From Methanolobus sp. (GTDB lineage Archaea; Halobacteriota; Methanosarcinia; Methanosarcinales; Methanosarcinaceae): a DNA stretch of 64,000 nucleotides. The notes below the pieces were generated by a model, which was given only the letters and a program-made list of their open reading frames with translations, was not told the DNA's origin and searched no databases. Location of the stretch: the NCBI GenBank assembly GCA_029762595.1, contig JARVGJ010000009.1, positions 19,612 to 83,611 of the forward strand, read 5' to 3'. This document shows positions 9,641 through 17,866 of the stretch, in pieces; position 1 is the first letter of the stretch, and every line of letters begins with the position of its first letter. A program made the translations under genes and the position numbers.

Positions 9641-10777
9641 ATGAAAGAGATGGTAGACATAGTAAGGACAGCCCAGAAAACGAGCCAGAAGTCTAACAGA
9701 GAAACAAATTCCAAGCCTTCTGAATGTACTGCTGAGTTCCTTGTACTGGAACCTGCAGGCTATCCAATGGCAAGTGTGCTTGATGAGTATCCTGAGATAT
9801 CTGATCCAGGTGTCTTTGAACATTATGCAAGAGAACAATGGAAAGGTGTTATCGCTCTTAAAGGGGACTACCTTTTTGACCGCCGCATGTATCCTGATTT
9901 TGCTTATAAGGTCACCGATGTTGAGCCACCGGAGTCAATTATAGGTCAGAGTACCCATATAATTGTTAGGGATCCTGTTATAAGCAGTGTCCCGACGGTT
10001 GAGTTTAGAAGTGATGTCACATTCGATGATGTTATCGGGCAGCAGAATGCACGTAAAAAGTGTAAACTAATCGAACGTTTCCTCCAAGCGCCGGAAAAAT
10101 TTGGCAAATGGGCACCCCGAAACGTGCTCTTTTTCGGTCCATCGGGCACTGGTAAGACCATGCTTGCAAAGGCACTTGCAAACAAGACCCACGTTCCTAT
10201 ATTGCCTGTAAAGGCCACTGAGCTTATAGGTGAGTTTGTGGGTGAAGGTGCAAGGCAGATACACCAGCTTTATGATCGTGCACAGGAAATGGCACCATGT
10301 ATTATCTTCATAGATGAGCTGGATGCAATAGCCCTTGATCGCAGGCATCAGGAACTTCGGGGGGATGTTGCGGAGATTGTCAATGCGCTACTGACCGAAA
10401 TGGATGGGATAGTGGAGCGTCCGGGTGTATGTACTATTGGTGCTACCAATCGTACCGATACTATTGATCCTGCTGTGAGGAGCAGGTTTGAGGAAGAGGT
10501 CGAATTCACACTTCCTGATGAAATGGAGCGTCTTGCAATCCTTGAGTCCAATGTAAGGACATTTCCTGTTCCGGTGAAAGATGTTGACCTTAAGGTTATA
10601 GCAAGGATGACCGGAGAACTTTCAGGAAGGGATCTTGTGGGAAAGGTGCTGAAAACCGCACTTCATAATGTGATTATAGAAGACCGTGAGAATGTTACGC
10701 AGGATGACCTGCTCGCATCCGTTAAGAAAATCAAGAATATTCAGCCACCTTCAAATACAGACAGGATGTACATTTAA
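9641..10777 (+). CDS. AAA+ ATPase, single-domain Cdc48/PAN-like
   Basis: AAA-family ATPase of 378 residues with one AAA module: Walker A GPSGTGKT (166-173), Walker B IIFIDELDAI (221-230), sensor-1 GATNRTD (267-273), and the arginine-finger region VRSRF (279-283). The 120-residue N-terminal part is not a PAN coiled coil/OB domain or the Cdc48 double-psi barrel, so the substrate is unknown. Protein remodelling or degradation support is a family-level inference. It is followed 39 bp downstream by a small gene on the same strand, probably cotranscribed. Confidence 0.85.
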   Translation: MKEMVDIVRTAQKTSQKSNRETNSKPSECTAEFLVLEPAGYPMASVLDEYPEISDPGVFEHYAREQWKGVIALKGDYLFDRRMYPDFAYKVTDVEPPESIIGQSTHIIVRDPVISSVPTVEFRSDVTFDDVIGQQNARKKCKLIERFLQAPEKFGKWAPRNVLFFGPSGTGKTMLAKALANKTHVPILPVKATELIGEFVGEGARQIHQLYDRAQEMAPCIIFIDELDAIALDRRHQELRGDVAEIVNALLTEMDGIVERPGVCTIGATNRTDTIDPAVRSRFEEEVEFTLPDEMERLAILESNVRTFPVPVKDVDLKVIARMTGELSGRDLVGKVLKTALHNVIIEDRENVTQDDLLASVKKIKNIQPPSNTDRMYI

Positions 10778-10816
10778 GGATTATCTTTTTAAAGATAACA
10801 AATATATCGGTGGTCT

Positions 10817-11083
10817 ATGTCTGAGGTAAATGAATCTGACAGGTTTGAATGCATCATTGTTAATGTGATAGACTCTCTTCGTTGGAAAGGTGTCGTTGTC
10901 GAAGAAATAGAGTCTGGTGGACGTGTTTATTTTGGAAAGATCGATCCAGAATGCTTTGAATACGTTCCGGGTGACATTCTCTATATAGGGGTAAAACGCC
11001 TTCCATATGAATTTGATGAAATGAAAATAGAAGCGTCTCTTTATGATGCTGATGATCGGAAGCTTGACTGGACCTTCCTCTAA
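10817..11083 (+). CDS. Small hypothetical protein downstream of the AAA+ ATPase
   Basis: An 88-residue acidic protein that I do not recognise. It looks mainly beta-stranded (VVVEEIESGGRVYFGKI, PGDILYIGVKRLPYEF), suggestive of a small barrel, with no membrane segment or cysteines pairs. It is 39 bp behind the AAA+ ATPase on the same strand, so a partner or adaptor role is possible but unproven. Confidence 0.65.
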   Translation: MSEVNESDRFECIIVNVIDSLRWKGVVVEEIESGGRVYFGKIDPECFEYVPGDILYIGVKRLPYEFDEMKIEASLYDADDRKLDWTFL

Positions 11084-11135
11084 TATTCCTGATCATTGTT
11101 CTTTTTTCCATTTTAATTTCATCTCTAAGGCAGGG

Positions 11136-12056
11136 TCATATCTTATCCCGGAATGGGATCTCAAGCTCGAGGAGATCATCGGCTACTATTACATTTTGGA
11201 ACACTTCCCTGGCCTCCTCAAGCAATTGTGTAGCGTCGTCCGAATATCTTGAGCTTATATGTGTAAGTACAAGTTTTCTGACATTTGCTTCCTTTGCCAG
11301 GAGTGCGGCCTCCCTGGCTGTTGAATGCATGGATTCCATGGCCCATTCCTGCTGATCATTTGCAAGTGTTGAATCATGTATAAGGAGGTCTGCATCCCTG
11401 CTGGCCTCAAGTATGCTCTTACAAGGCCTTGTGTCCCCACTGTAGATTATTTTCCTGCCGGGGCGGCTTTGTCCTACAACATCCTCTGAGTGTATCAATT
11501 TGCCGTTCACTTCAACGGTCTCCCCTTTATGGAGCTTTGAAAAAAGGGGGCCTGGGGGTATTCCCAGCTCAATTGCTTTCTGGCGGTCAAACCTGCCTGC
11601 CCTTTCGTTATCAACAAGTGCATATCCGATGCTTGGTACGCTATGTTCTGTTTTTATGGCCATTATTGAATAGTCTTCTCTTTTGATCACATCTCCTGGA
11701 TTCAGGTCTATGGCATCTATCTCAAAACGGAGTTTGTAGTAGCCCAGTGCACTGAGTATTCTGGCAAACTCATGTATCCAGTGAGGTCCATATATCTTCA
11801 ATGGCTCGGTCCTTCCATGGAATGATAATGTTTGTATAAGGCCGGGAATTCCCAGCATGTGGTCTGCATGAAAGTGAGTTATGAATATGGAGGATAGTGC
11901 TTTCATTCCTGTCTTTGCCCGCATCATTTGTTGCTGTGCGCCCTCGCCACAATCAAAGAGCATCAGCTCGCCCTCACGGTTGATCATTATGGCTGAAGGG
12001 TTTCGCTCCGGGGTTGGAAGGGCCCCCCCTGTTCCAAGAAATGTTACTCGAAGCAT
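11136..12056 (-). CDS. rnz: Ribonuclease Z (tRNA 3'-end endonuclease)
   Basis: Metallo-beta-lactamase-fold endonuclease that cuts pre-tRNA after the discriminator base. The 306-residue protein has FLGTGGALPTPERNPS at the start, the zinc-binding HFHADH (61-66), YSGDTRPCKS in the middle, and a late LTHISSRY. Length fits the short-form (ELAC1-like) tRNase Z. RNase Z is needed mainly for tRNAs whose CCA is not encoded, such as tRNA-Ala at 26844; the window also contains CCA-encoded tRNAs. The gene is convergent with the small ORF ending at 11083. Confidence 0.95.
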   Translation of the reverse strand: MLRVTFLGTGGALPTPERNPSAIMINREGELMLFDCGEGAQQQMMRAKTGMKALSSIFITHFHADHMLGIPGLIQTLSFHGRTEPLKIYGPHWIHEFARILSALGYYKLRFEIDAIDLNPGDVIKREDYSIMAIKTEHSVPSIGYALVDNERAGRFDRQKAIELGIPPGPLFSKLHKGETVEVNGKLIHSEDVVGQSRPGRKIIYSGDTRPCKSILEASRDADLLIHDSTLANDQQEWAMESMHSTAREAALLAKEANVRKLVLTHISSRYSDDATQLLEEAREVFQNVIVADDLLELEIPFRDKI

Positions 12057-12289
12057 ATGTCTATATAAGAGTTATAATTATTTATGAATTGTCTATGCTA
12101 TAAGGGTGCTAATAGTAGTCTTATGTATCTGGCTGTAAGTTTTCAGATTATCTGTCAGTACCATGCCACTCGTAAAGTTCATATAGCATCTTAATATTAA
12201 AGGAACGTCCATAAATCATACCAGATTTGAACAGGGATTACGGATGGTAATTCCTTCACAATTATATAATACTTATAAGAGGATATATC

Positions 12290-12664
12290 ATGAAATGGCA
12301 AGGCAGATCCAGAAGAACATATACGGGTGCTAAGATCAAGACCTCCCGAGGTAAGAGAAAATACGAGCTTGGTCGCGAATCAGCTGAAACTCATATTAAC
12401 GATGTCAAGAGAAAGAACGTTGCAACCAGAGGCGGAAACAGAAAAGTAAGACTTCTCCAGTGCAATGAGGCAAACGTGACCAATTCACAGGGCAAGACAC
12501 AGAAGACCACTATCGAGAATGTTACCGGTAACGATGCTAATGAGCACTATGTCAGGCGTAACATCCTTACAAAAGGATCTGTTATCAAGACTCCAATTGG
12601 CAATGCCATTGTCACCAGCCGTCCGGGTCAGGATGGTGTTGTGAACGCAGTGCTGCTCGAGTGA
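12290..12664 (+). CDS. rps8e: 30S ribosomal protein S8e
   Basis: Archaeal small-subunit protein eS8 of 124 residues. It has the family N-terminus [15 protein letters not shown], a strongly basic first half, and the C-terminal barrel segment ending ITGNA-like [15 protein letters not shown]. Full length for the archaeal family. It stands alone, with a long leader upstream and a clear T-tract terminator downstream. Confidence 0.96.
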   Translation: MKWQGRSRRTYTGAKIKTSRGKRKYELGRESAETHINDVKRKNVATRGGNRKVRLLQCNEANVTNSQGKTQKTTIENVTGNDANEHYVRRNILTKGSVIKTPIGNAIVTSRPGQDGVVNAVLLE

Positions 12665-12673
12665 TCGGGCATC

Positions 12674-12684
12674 TTTTTTTTTTT
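12674..12684 (+). terminator. Oligo-T terminator after rps8e
   Basis: A run of eleven T residues begins 10 bp after the rps8e stop codon and is followed by ATTTTC. Archaeal RNA polymerase terminates on such T-tracts without needing a hairpin, so this probably ends the S8e transcript. Confidence 0.6.
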
Positions 12685-12724
12685 ATTTTCCATCTGACTG
12701 TCTGGTTTTATGGAGTTGTTATAC

Positions 12725-13216
12725 ATGGATGAAAAAACACGTCACATTTTAGAATGTCTTGAAGAGGATGCACGGATAAGTCATGAAGAGATTGCAACCC
12801 TTACGGGACTTAGTGTTGATAAGGTCTGCCAAAAAGTAAAAGAACTGGAAGATGGCGGCATAATCCGTAAGTACAAGACAGTCATTGACTGGGACCTGGC
12901 CGGTGATGAATATGTTTATGCCATTATCGAGCTGAAGGTGACCCTTGAAAGAAAAATGGGTTACCAGGCCCTTGTGGAGCGTTTGTACAAGTTTCCTGAA
13001 GTGCGTTCTGTGAGATTGCTTTCGGGGCAGTATGATCTTTCATTGACCGTTTTTGGCAAGTCTATGAAAGAGGTGGCTTTTTTTGTGGCAGAGAAGATCT
13101 CCACCCTTGAACAGGTACAGCACACTACAACTCATTTTGTCCTGAAGACCTACAAAGAGGATGGTGTCATCCTTTATGAACAGGATCATGTTACTCGTTT
13201 ACCGGTGACACCATGA
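12725..13216 (+). CDS. Lrp/AsnC family transcriptional regulator
   Basis: Regulator of 163 residues. It has an N-terminal winged helix (ISHEEIATLTGLSVDKVCQKVKELEDGGIIRKYK) and a C-terminal RAM ligand-binding/oligomerisation domain (about 65-150). The start at 12725 (MDEKTRHILECLEED) matches the usual Lrp start; an ATG at 12710 would add five residues. It precedes an aminotransferase by 41 bp on the same strand, so it probably controls this operon in response to an amino acid, as is common for this gene pair. Confidence 0.9.
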   Translation: MDEKTRHILECLEEDARISHEEIATLTGLSVDKVCQKVKELEDGGIIRKYKTVIDWDLAGDEYVYAIIELKVTLERKMGYQALVERLYKFPEVRSVRLLSGQYDLSLTVFGKSMKEVAFFVAEKISTLEQVQHTTTHFVLKTYKEDGVILYEQDHVTRLPVTP

Positions 13217-13257
13217 CTTGGCTGCGGTATAAATACTAATGACATGGATGTATATAT

Positions 13258-14433
13258 ATGAGAAAAGCATGCACTCCCTCAAAGTTTGTAGCGGATGTAA
13301 TGTCAAAAGTTCCACCATCTGGCATACGCCGTTATTTTGATCTGGCATCAGGTATAGATGATGTTATCTCTCTTGGTGTAGGTGAGCCAGATTATGTTAC
13401 TCCGTGGCATATAAGGGAAGCATGTATACATTCGCTGGAATGTGGTGAGACATCATATACATCCAATTATGGTCTTATTGATCTGCGGGAAGCAATATCG
13501 GAACTTTTTTCCACAAAGTATGGTGTGGATTATGATCCTGCTTCAGAGGTCCTGGTGACGTCAGGTGTAAGTGAGGCTCTTGATCTTGCTATCAGGGCTA
13601 TAACCAATCCCGGTGATGAGATTATCGTAGTCCAGCCTTCATATGTGGCATATGTGCCTTCAGTGATGTTCGCAGGAGGTGTTCCTGTGATTGTTTCCAC
13701 TAAAATGGAGAATAATTTCAAGCTTACTGCAAAGGAGCTGGAATCTGCTATCGGTCCCCGGACAAAGGCAGTGATCATCAATTATCCCAACAATCCTACA
13801 GGTGCTACCATGGACAGGGCTGATTTGGAGGCTATTGCTGATGTGGTCTGTGAGCATAATATAATGGTTATATCTGATGAGGTCTATGACTGTCTGACAT
13901 ACAATGGCGGTCACACCTGCTTCAGTTCCCTTGAAGGTATGCGTGACAGGACCATTCTCCTGAATGGTTTTTCCAAAGCCTACGCTATGACCGGTTTCAG
14001 AATGGCATATGCCCTGAGTTCCCCGCGAGTCATAAGCGCAATGATGCTGATACATCAGTACTCAATGCTATGTGCTCCGATCACTGCGCAGATAGGTGCC
14101 ATTGAGGCCCTGCGCAATGGCCAGAATGAAATGGAAAAGATGGTTCGTGACTATGATCGCCGCCGTCATCTAATTGTAAGCGGCCTGAACAAGCTTGGTC
14201 TTGAATGTTTCGAGCCAAAGGGTGCATTCTATGCTTTCCCAAACATTGAATGTACAGGCCTGACTTCCGAGGAGTTTGCAGAGGGTCTTTTGAACGAGCA
14301 GAAGGTAGTCACCATTCCAGGCAATGTTTTTGGCCAGGCAGGCACTGGTTTTCTCCGATGCTCCTATGCAACTTCCAGGGAAGATATAAGAGAGGCCCTG
14401 GAGAGGATGGGCACTTTCATTGAAGGGTTGTGA
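13258..14433 (+). CDS. PLP-dependent class I/II aminotransferase
   Basis: Fold-type I aminotransferase of 391 residues. It has the substrate/PLP loop NYPNNPTGA, the D-E-V-Y segment ISDEVYDCL, the Schiff-base lysine in NGFSKAYAMTG (Lys240), and a C-terminal arginine region FLRCSYATSRE that binds the substrate carboxylate. It belongs to the AspC/aromatic aminotransferase group; the exact amino acid is not decidable from sequence. It is paired with the Lrp-type regulator just upstream. Confidence 0.9.
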   Translation: MRKACTPSKFVADVMSKVPPSGIRRYFDLASGIDDVISLGVGEPDYVTPWHIREACIHSLECGETSYTSNYGLIDLREAISELFSTKYGVDYDPASEVLVTSGVSEALDLAIRAITNPGDEIIVVQPSYVAYVPSVMFAGGVPVIVSTKMENNFKLTAKELESAIGPRTKAVIINYPNNPTGATMDRADLEAIADVVCEHNIMVISDEVYDCLTYNGGHTCFSSLEGMRDRTILLNGFSKAYAMTGFRMAYALSSPRVISAMMLIHQYSMLCAPITAQIGAIEALRNGQNEMEKMVRDYDRRRHLIVSGLNKLGLECFEPKGAFYAFPNIECTGLTSEEFAEGLLNEQKVVTIPGNVFGQAGTGFLRCSYATSREDIREALERMGTFIEGL

Positions 14434-14548
14434 GATTAAAGCTGTTCTCTCTTATCCTTCTTCTTTTTTCATAGGTAACTAACAAGCATCCATTGCCTTA
14501 CTATTTTATACAGGTATTGTCATCCTCGGGTCAGGTATAAACAGACAA

Positions 14549-15604
14549 CTATGTCATTTCTGTATCTTTATCTTCAGACAGATATTCTTCATTGAACATC
14601 CTTGCTATCAGGCTCACATATGAAATAAGCAGAGGGCCGATAAAGATTCCCAGCAACCCGAAGAGATTTATTCCTATTATAACTCCTATAAGTGTCTCAA
14701 GCGGGTGGATGCGTCCTACTTTGTTCTGTATCATGGGCCTGAGGAAGTTATCTACGGAACTGAGTATTACTCCTCCTATAAGGATTCCAAGTGCCGTGAA
14801 ATAATCATTCTGGATCAACTGGATCACAACTGCAGGGCCCCAGATTATTGTGGCTCCGACTACAGGAAGAAAGGAAAGTATAGCAGCAATAAAGCCCCAT
14901 AGAAAAGCCCCTTCAACTCCAAGCAGCAGGAAAGTTATGGTAAGTAATGTTCCCTGTACAATGGCTATTATGCCGGAACTTATAAGCGTAGCATTAACTA
15001 TGGATTTGAATTCATTCAACAGGATGATCGTGTTCTTTTTGCTGAAGGGGATGATTCCCTGAAGATTGGCAGAATTCATGGTATTTGTGCCTATGAATAG
15101 ATAGTACAACAGGAAATACATTATAACAAACTCTATCAGGCGCTGTCCCAGGCTTTGGATTGCATTCAATAGCATTATACTGAAGAAATTGGCTGCCGCA
15201 GAAACGACTTCTGTTATCCTTTCACTTACATTTATATCCACCGGCAATCTCTCAAGTGGCAGCTGACTGGCATAGAGGCTTACTAGGTTCAGATATTCAA
15301 GCAAGGACCCGGTATCAAAAAGTATGCTTTGTATCTGGAAGATCACAATGGTCAGAATTATGTATAGGGGTATCAATATAAGCACGATTGTAAGACTAAT
15401 GATTGTAAATGCCGCAAGGTTCCTGTTAATGCGCATTCGGCTCGTCATGTAGGTATATAAGGGTTTGAAGATCACATAAAGGATGAATGCCCCGAAAAAT
15501 GCATTGATGTAGGGATAAAGGGCATAAACAAGTACGATTGCAAGCACACCAAGTACCAGAAGTGCCTGTGGCATTTTGCTGGAATTTTTCATTGCTTCTC
15601 TCAT
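14549..15604 (-). CDS. AI-2E family transporter (PerM-like membrane protein)
   Basis: Polytopic membrane protein of 351 residues with about eight hydrophobic helices: a pair at the N-terminus, one near 65-90, a central soluble region, then five in the C-terminal half. The C-terminal family motif region LPVVGATIIWGPAV and GIFIGPLLISY is recognisable. Despite the family name, members include Na+/H+ antiporters and transporters with unknown cargo, so no substrate should be assumed. It is divergent from the YihY-type gene at 15697, with a shared promoter region of about 90 bp. Confidence 0.85.
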   Translation of the reverse strand: MREAMKNSSKMPQALLVLGVLAIVLVYALYPYINAFFGAFILYVIFKPLYTYMTSRMRINRNLAAFTIISLTIVLILIPLYIILTIVIFQIQSILFDTGSLLEYLNLVSLYASQLPLERLPVDINVSERITEVVSAAANFFSIMLLNAIQSLGQRLIEFVIMYFLLYYLFIGTNTMNSANLQGIIPFSKKNTIILLNEFKSIVNATLISSGIIAIVQGTLLTITFLLLGVEGAFLWGFIAAILSFLPVVGATIIWGPAVVIQLIQNDYFTALGILIGGVILSSVDNFLRPMIQNKVGRIHPLETLIGVIIGINLFGLLGIFIGPLLISYVSLIARMFNEEYLSEDKDTEMT

Positions 15605-15696
15605 TACTATTCCTGGTATTTAAACCTTATATCATTTTATCGATATTGTTGTTGTGGCCCGATAATAACTATATCCTATCGGGTAATATCCCTTAA

Positions 15697-16533
15697 TTGA
15701 TGATATCGGAATATACAGGTCTTTTTCGCAAGACTCTTGACAAGTGGGTAGAGGATGATGGTATAACCAATAGCGCAGCACTTTCCTTTCATGCAGTGAT
15801 AGGTCTGCCTTCCCTTATTCTCTTTACTCTTTTCTTAGGTAGTGTTTTTCTGAAACAGCAGTTTATCGAGGCATCTATCATCACGGATGTATCTATCTTT
15901 GCAGATGATATTGTTATTACGGCGTTGCATAATCTTTTTACTCAGCTTTCAGTGGATAGTTCATTTAGTTTAGGCATAATATTCAGTTTTGCTATCTACT
16001 TGTGGAGTGCTGGTAATATTTTCTTTCAGCTTCAAAAGATGATAAACAAGATGTGGGGTTTGGAAAGTTCTGCTAAAAGCTGGCTGAAGAAATTTGTACG
16101 CAAAAAGATGTCATCTCTGATAGCGGCTATTGTATTTGGAATGCTTGTAGCTTTAAGCACTCTTTTTGAAGTGATCTTTTTTGCAATTTCCGATAATCTG
16201 GAATCAACCCTTTCATTACCAACAGATGCCGTCAGGTATGCAAGTCTTTTTATAAGCTTCTTCACTCTGGTCTTATTTTTTATGTATCTTTACAGGGTAT
16301 TGCCAGAAGCGACCCTTGGATTAAAATATGTCTTCATCGGTTCTCTGTTAACCGTGATATTGCTCACAATCGGTAAGTATATTATGGGTCTATATCTTTC
16401 ATACAGCAATCTTGCGACATTATACGGGACAATAGGCTCTATACTTGTTATTTTCATGTGGATATACATGTCCTCCATATTTGTTACTTTCATGGTAGAG
16501 TTCACAGGAGTATATTCTGAATCAGGCTACTAA
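15697..16533 (+). CDS. YihY/UPF0761 (BrkB-like) membrane protein
   Basis: Integral membrane protein of 278 residues with about six transmembrane segments. The N-terminal SAALSFHAVIGLPSLILF matches the S-A-L-A-Y-Y motif region of YihY. The middle contains W-S-A-G and I-N-x-M-W, and the C-terminus has YGTIGSILVIFMWIYMSS, the most conserved family stretch. Function is unknown; the old annotation as ribonuclease BN was shown to be wrong. ATGs at 15697 or 15700 are both possible starts. Confidence 0.85.
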   Translation: MMISEYTGLFRKTLDKWVEDDGITNSAALSFHAVIGLPSLILFTLFLGSVFLKQQFIEASIITDVSIFADDIVITALHNLFTQLSVDSSFSLGIIFSFAIYLWSAGNIFFQLQKMINKMWGLESSAKSWLKKFVRKKMSSLIAAIVFGMLVALSTLFEVIFFAISDNLESTLSLPTDAVRYASLFISFFTLVLFFMYLYRVLPEATLGLKYVFIGSLLTVILLTIGKYIMGLYLSYSNLATLYGTIGSILVIFMWIYMSSIFVTFMVEFTGVYSESGY

Positions 16534-16805
16534 TGTTTTATGAGCAATGCCATGTTTTAGTGATGGTAATGTATGATTGGGGCACAAGGTGCTTTATGTG
16601 GGGCATATAGTAGAAATAGTTTGTATGTTAGTATATGATGTGTATTAATGTGTATTAATATGGAAGTACTAGCACTGTCGTATGTCCCATTATCCTTATC
16701 TTATATCCTTACCTGGTATTATCTTCTATCCACAATTACACATCAACTTCATGAGCTCCAGGTTACTGGCTTTAATCGCTTGCTGATCTTGATTTTTCAG
16801 GATAT

Positions 16806-17105
16806 TTACAGGATATCCCTTAGTGCGTTGGCTGCAGTGTAAACAGTTCCTGCTCCGCAAATATAGTAAGCTACACGCACTGCCTGCATTATCTCTTCTT
16901 TTGTGGCCCCTTCCTCCATTGCCTGCATTGCAAGGTTCTTAACTCCCTCTACAGCTCCATGGTCTGCATCAAGGGCCAGCGCAATCAGTAATTTGTATTT
17001 TAATGGTATGCCATCTTCAGAAAGTGCGCATTGGCGTGTTGATTCAAGTATGCTGGACAGTTCATTATCCTTGTCATGTATTATTTTTAGTGGATTTACT
17101 TCCAT
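16806..17105 (-). CDS. Carboxymuconolactone decarboxylase/AhpD-like protein lacking the CxxC motif
   Basis: A 99-residue all-helical protein of the AhpD/CMD superfamily; KYKLLIALALDADHGAVEGVKNLAMQAMEEGATKEEIMQAVRVAYYICGAGTVYTAANAL covers the whole core when read as consecutive pieces. In AhpD the helix after LIALA carries C-x2-C-x3-H. Here the equivalent segment is DADHGAVEG, so the His is kept but both cysteines are gone. Peroxidase-type disulfide chemistry is therefore unlikely. It is divergently arranged with the tetR-ABC operon (about 120 bp apart). Confidence 0.75.
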   Translation of the reverse strand: MEVNPLKIIHDKDNELSSILESTRQCALSEDGIPLKYKLLIALALDADHGAVEGVKNLAMQAMEEGATKEEIMQAVRVAYYICGAGTVYTAANALRDIL

Positions 17106-17179
17106 ATTCTCATCTCTGTGATCTTAGGACTTACTGTTTGTTTTGGTGAGACCCTGTAGATAATTTCTGATTCAAAATA

Positions 17180-17215
17180 CTTAAATATGACTGCGGTCAT
17201 CAATGACCCTGGTCA
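17180..17215 (+). promoter_or_regulatory. Promoter with tandem palindromic operator upstream of the tetR-ABC operon
   Basis: A TATA-like CTTAAATA (17180-17187) is immediately followed by two palindromes of the same form: TGACtgcgGTCA (17188-17199) and TGACCctGGTCA (17204-17215). Their centres are 16 bp apart, placing both on the same face of about one and a half helical turns. They cover the expected transcription start, which is where an archaeal repressor blocks polymerase. They lie 10 bp before the first ATG of the TetR-type regulator, so autoregulation by that protein is the natural inference. Confidence 0.65.
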
Positions 17216-17224
17216 CTTTTGACA

Positions 17225-17470
17225 ATGATCCCAACCTGGTCAGGTGAGAAAAGAGGTATCATATCCCTGCGTGAAAAAAAGAAACATGAAACTAGAAACC
17301 GTATATTTGAAGTGTCTGCTCGTCTTTTCAGGGAAAAGGGCTTTAAGAACACCACTGTTGATGAGATAACAAAGGAAGCCGGAATAGCCAAAGGTACATT
17401 CTTCAACTCCTTCCTGACAAAAGAAGCACTACTTTTTTATTTCAGACAACAGAACGAAGAGCTGGTATGA
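17225..17470 (+). CDS. TetR-type regulator, N-terminal DNA-binding half (split gene)
   Basis: Encodes the TetR helix-turn-helix: RIFEVSARLFREKGFKNTT followed by VDEITKEAGIAKGTFFNSF and the start of the next helix (YFRQQNEEL), then stops at TGA. A normal TetR protein is about 200 residues; this piece is 81 from the ATG at 17225. A TTG at 17219 is a possible earlier start. The missing ligand-binding domain is encoded in the next ORF in another frame, overlapping by ATGA (17467-17470). A single lost base near the junction would explain this. Alternatives are a genuine two-protein regulator coupled by ATGA, or a sequencing error. Confidence 0.7.
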   Translation: MIPTWSGEKRGIISLREKKKHETRNRIFEVSARLFREKGFKNTTVDEITKEAGIAKGTFFNSFLTKEALLFYFRQQNEELV

Positions 17471-17862
17471 ACATCCTGCAGTCTCAGATTGCATTGAATA
17501 TGCCTGTAAAAGAAAAAATAAAGAACTTCCTTTCCATGCTTGCAGATAACTACCAAAAAGACCGGGAACTTGCCAGGATCCTTTTCTTTGAACACAGGAA
17601 ATTATTAATGGCTCCAGGACCACGACCTTTTGACAATACTAACAAAGATCAAATATTTGCCTGTATACTTTGCGAACTTCTGTACGAGGGTGTTCAAAAG
17701 GGTAAGATCAGGAAGGACCTAGATATGATGTCCGCATCAGATACCCTGAATGCCATCTATTTGCATTCACTTATGACATGGCTGCATTCTGATGACGAAT
17801 ACTCTTTTTCCAGGGATCTGTCAGATAAGGTTGATATTCTCTTTGAAGGCATAGGGGAATAA
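17467..17862 (+). CDS. TetR-type regulator, C-terminal ligand-binding half (split gene)
   Basis: A 131-residue all-helical segment that looks like a TetR C-terminal domain (VKEKIKNFLSMLADNY, LYEGVQKGKIRKDLDMMSASDTLNAIYLHSLMTWL). It has no DNA-binding domain of its own and starts inside the stop codon of the N-terminal half, one frame off. Together the halves give about 212 residues, a normal TetR length, with no residues missing or duplicated at the join. It ends 4 bp before the GTG start of the ABC ATPase. The original regulator probably repressed this export operon. Confidence 0.65.
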   Translation: MNILQSQIALNMPVKEKIKNFLSMLADNYQKDRELARILFFEHRKLLMAPGPRPFDNTNKDQIFACILCELLYEGVQKGKIRKDLDMMSASDTLNAIYLHSLMTWLHSDDEYSFSRDLSDKVDILFEGIGE

Positions 17863-17866
17863 AAAA

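Noticed and set aside
16648..16842. 64-codon ORF between the YihY-type gene and the AhpD-like gene
   Set aside because: No ribosome-binding site, spacer-like composition, and overlap with the 3' end of the AhpD-like gene.
17461..17475. Pyrrolysine read-through as an explanation for the split TetR gene
   Set aside because: Pyrrolysine uses UAG; the stop here is TGA and the second half is in a different frame.
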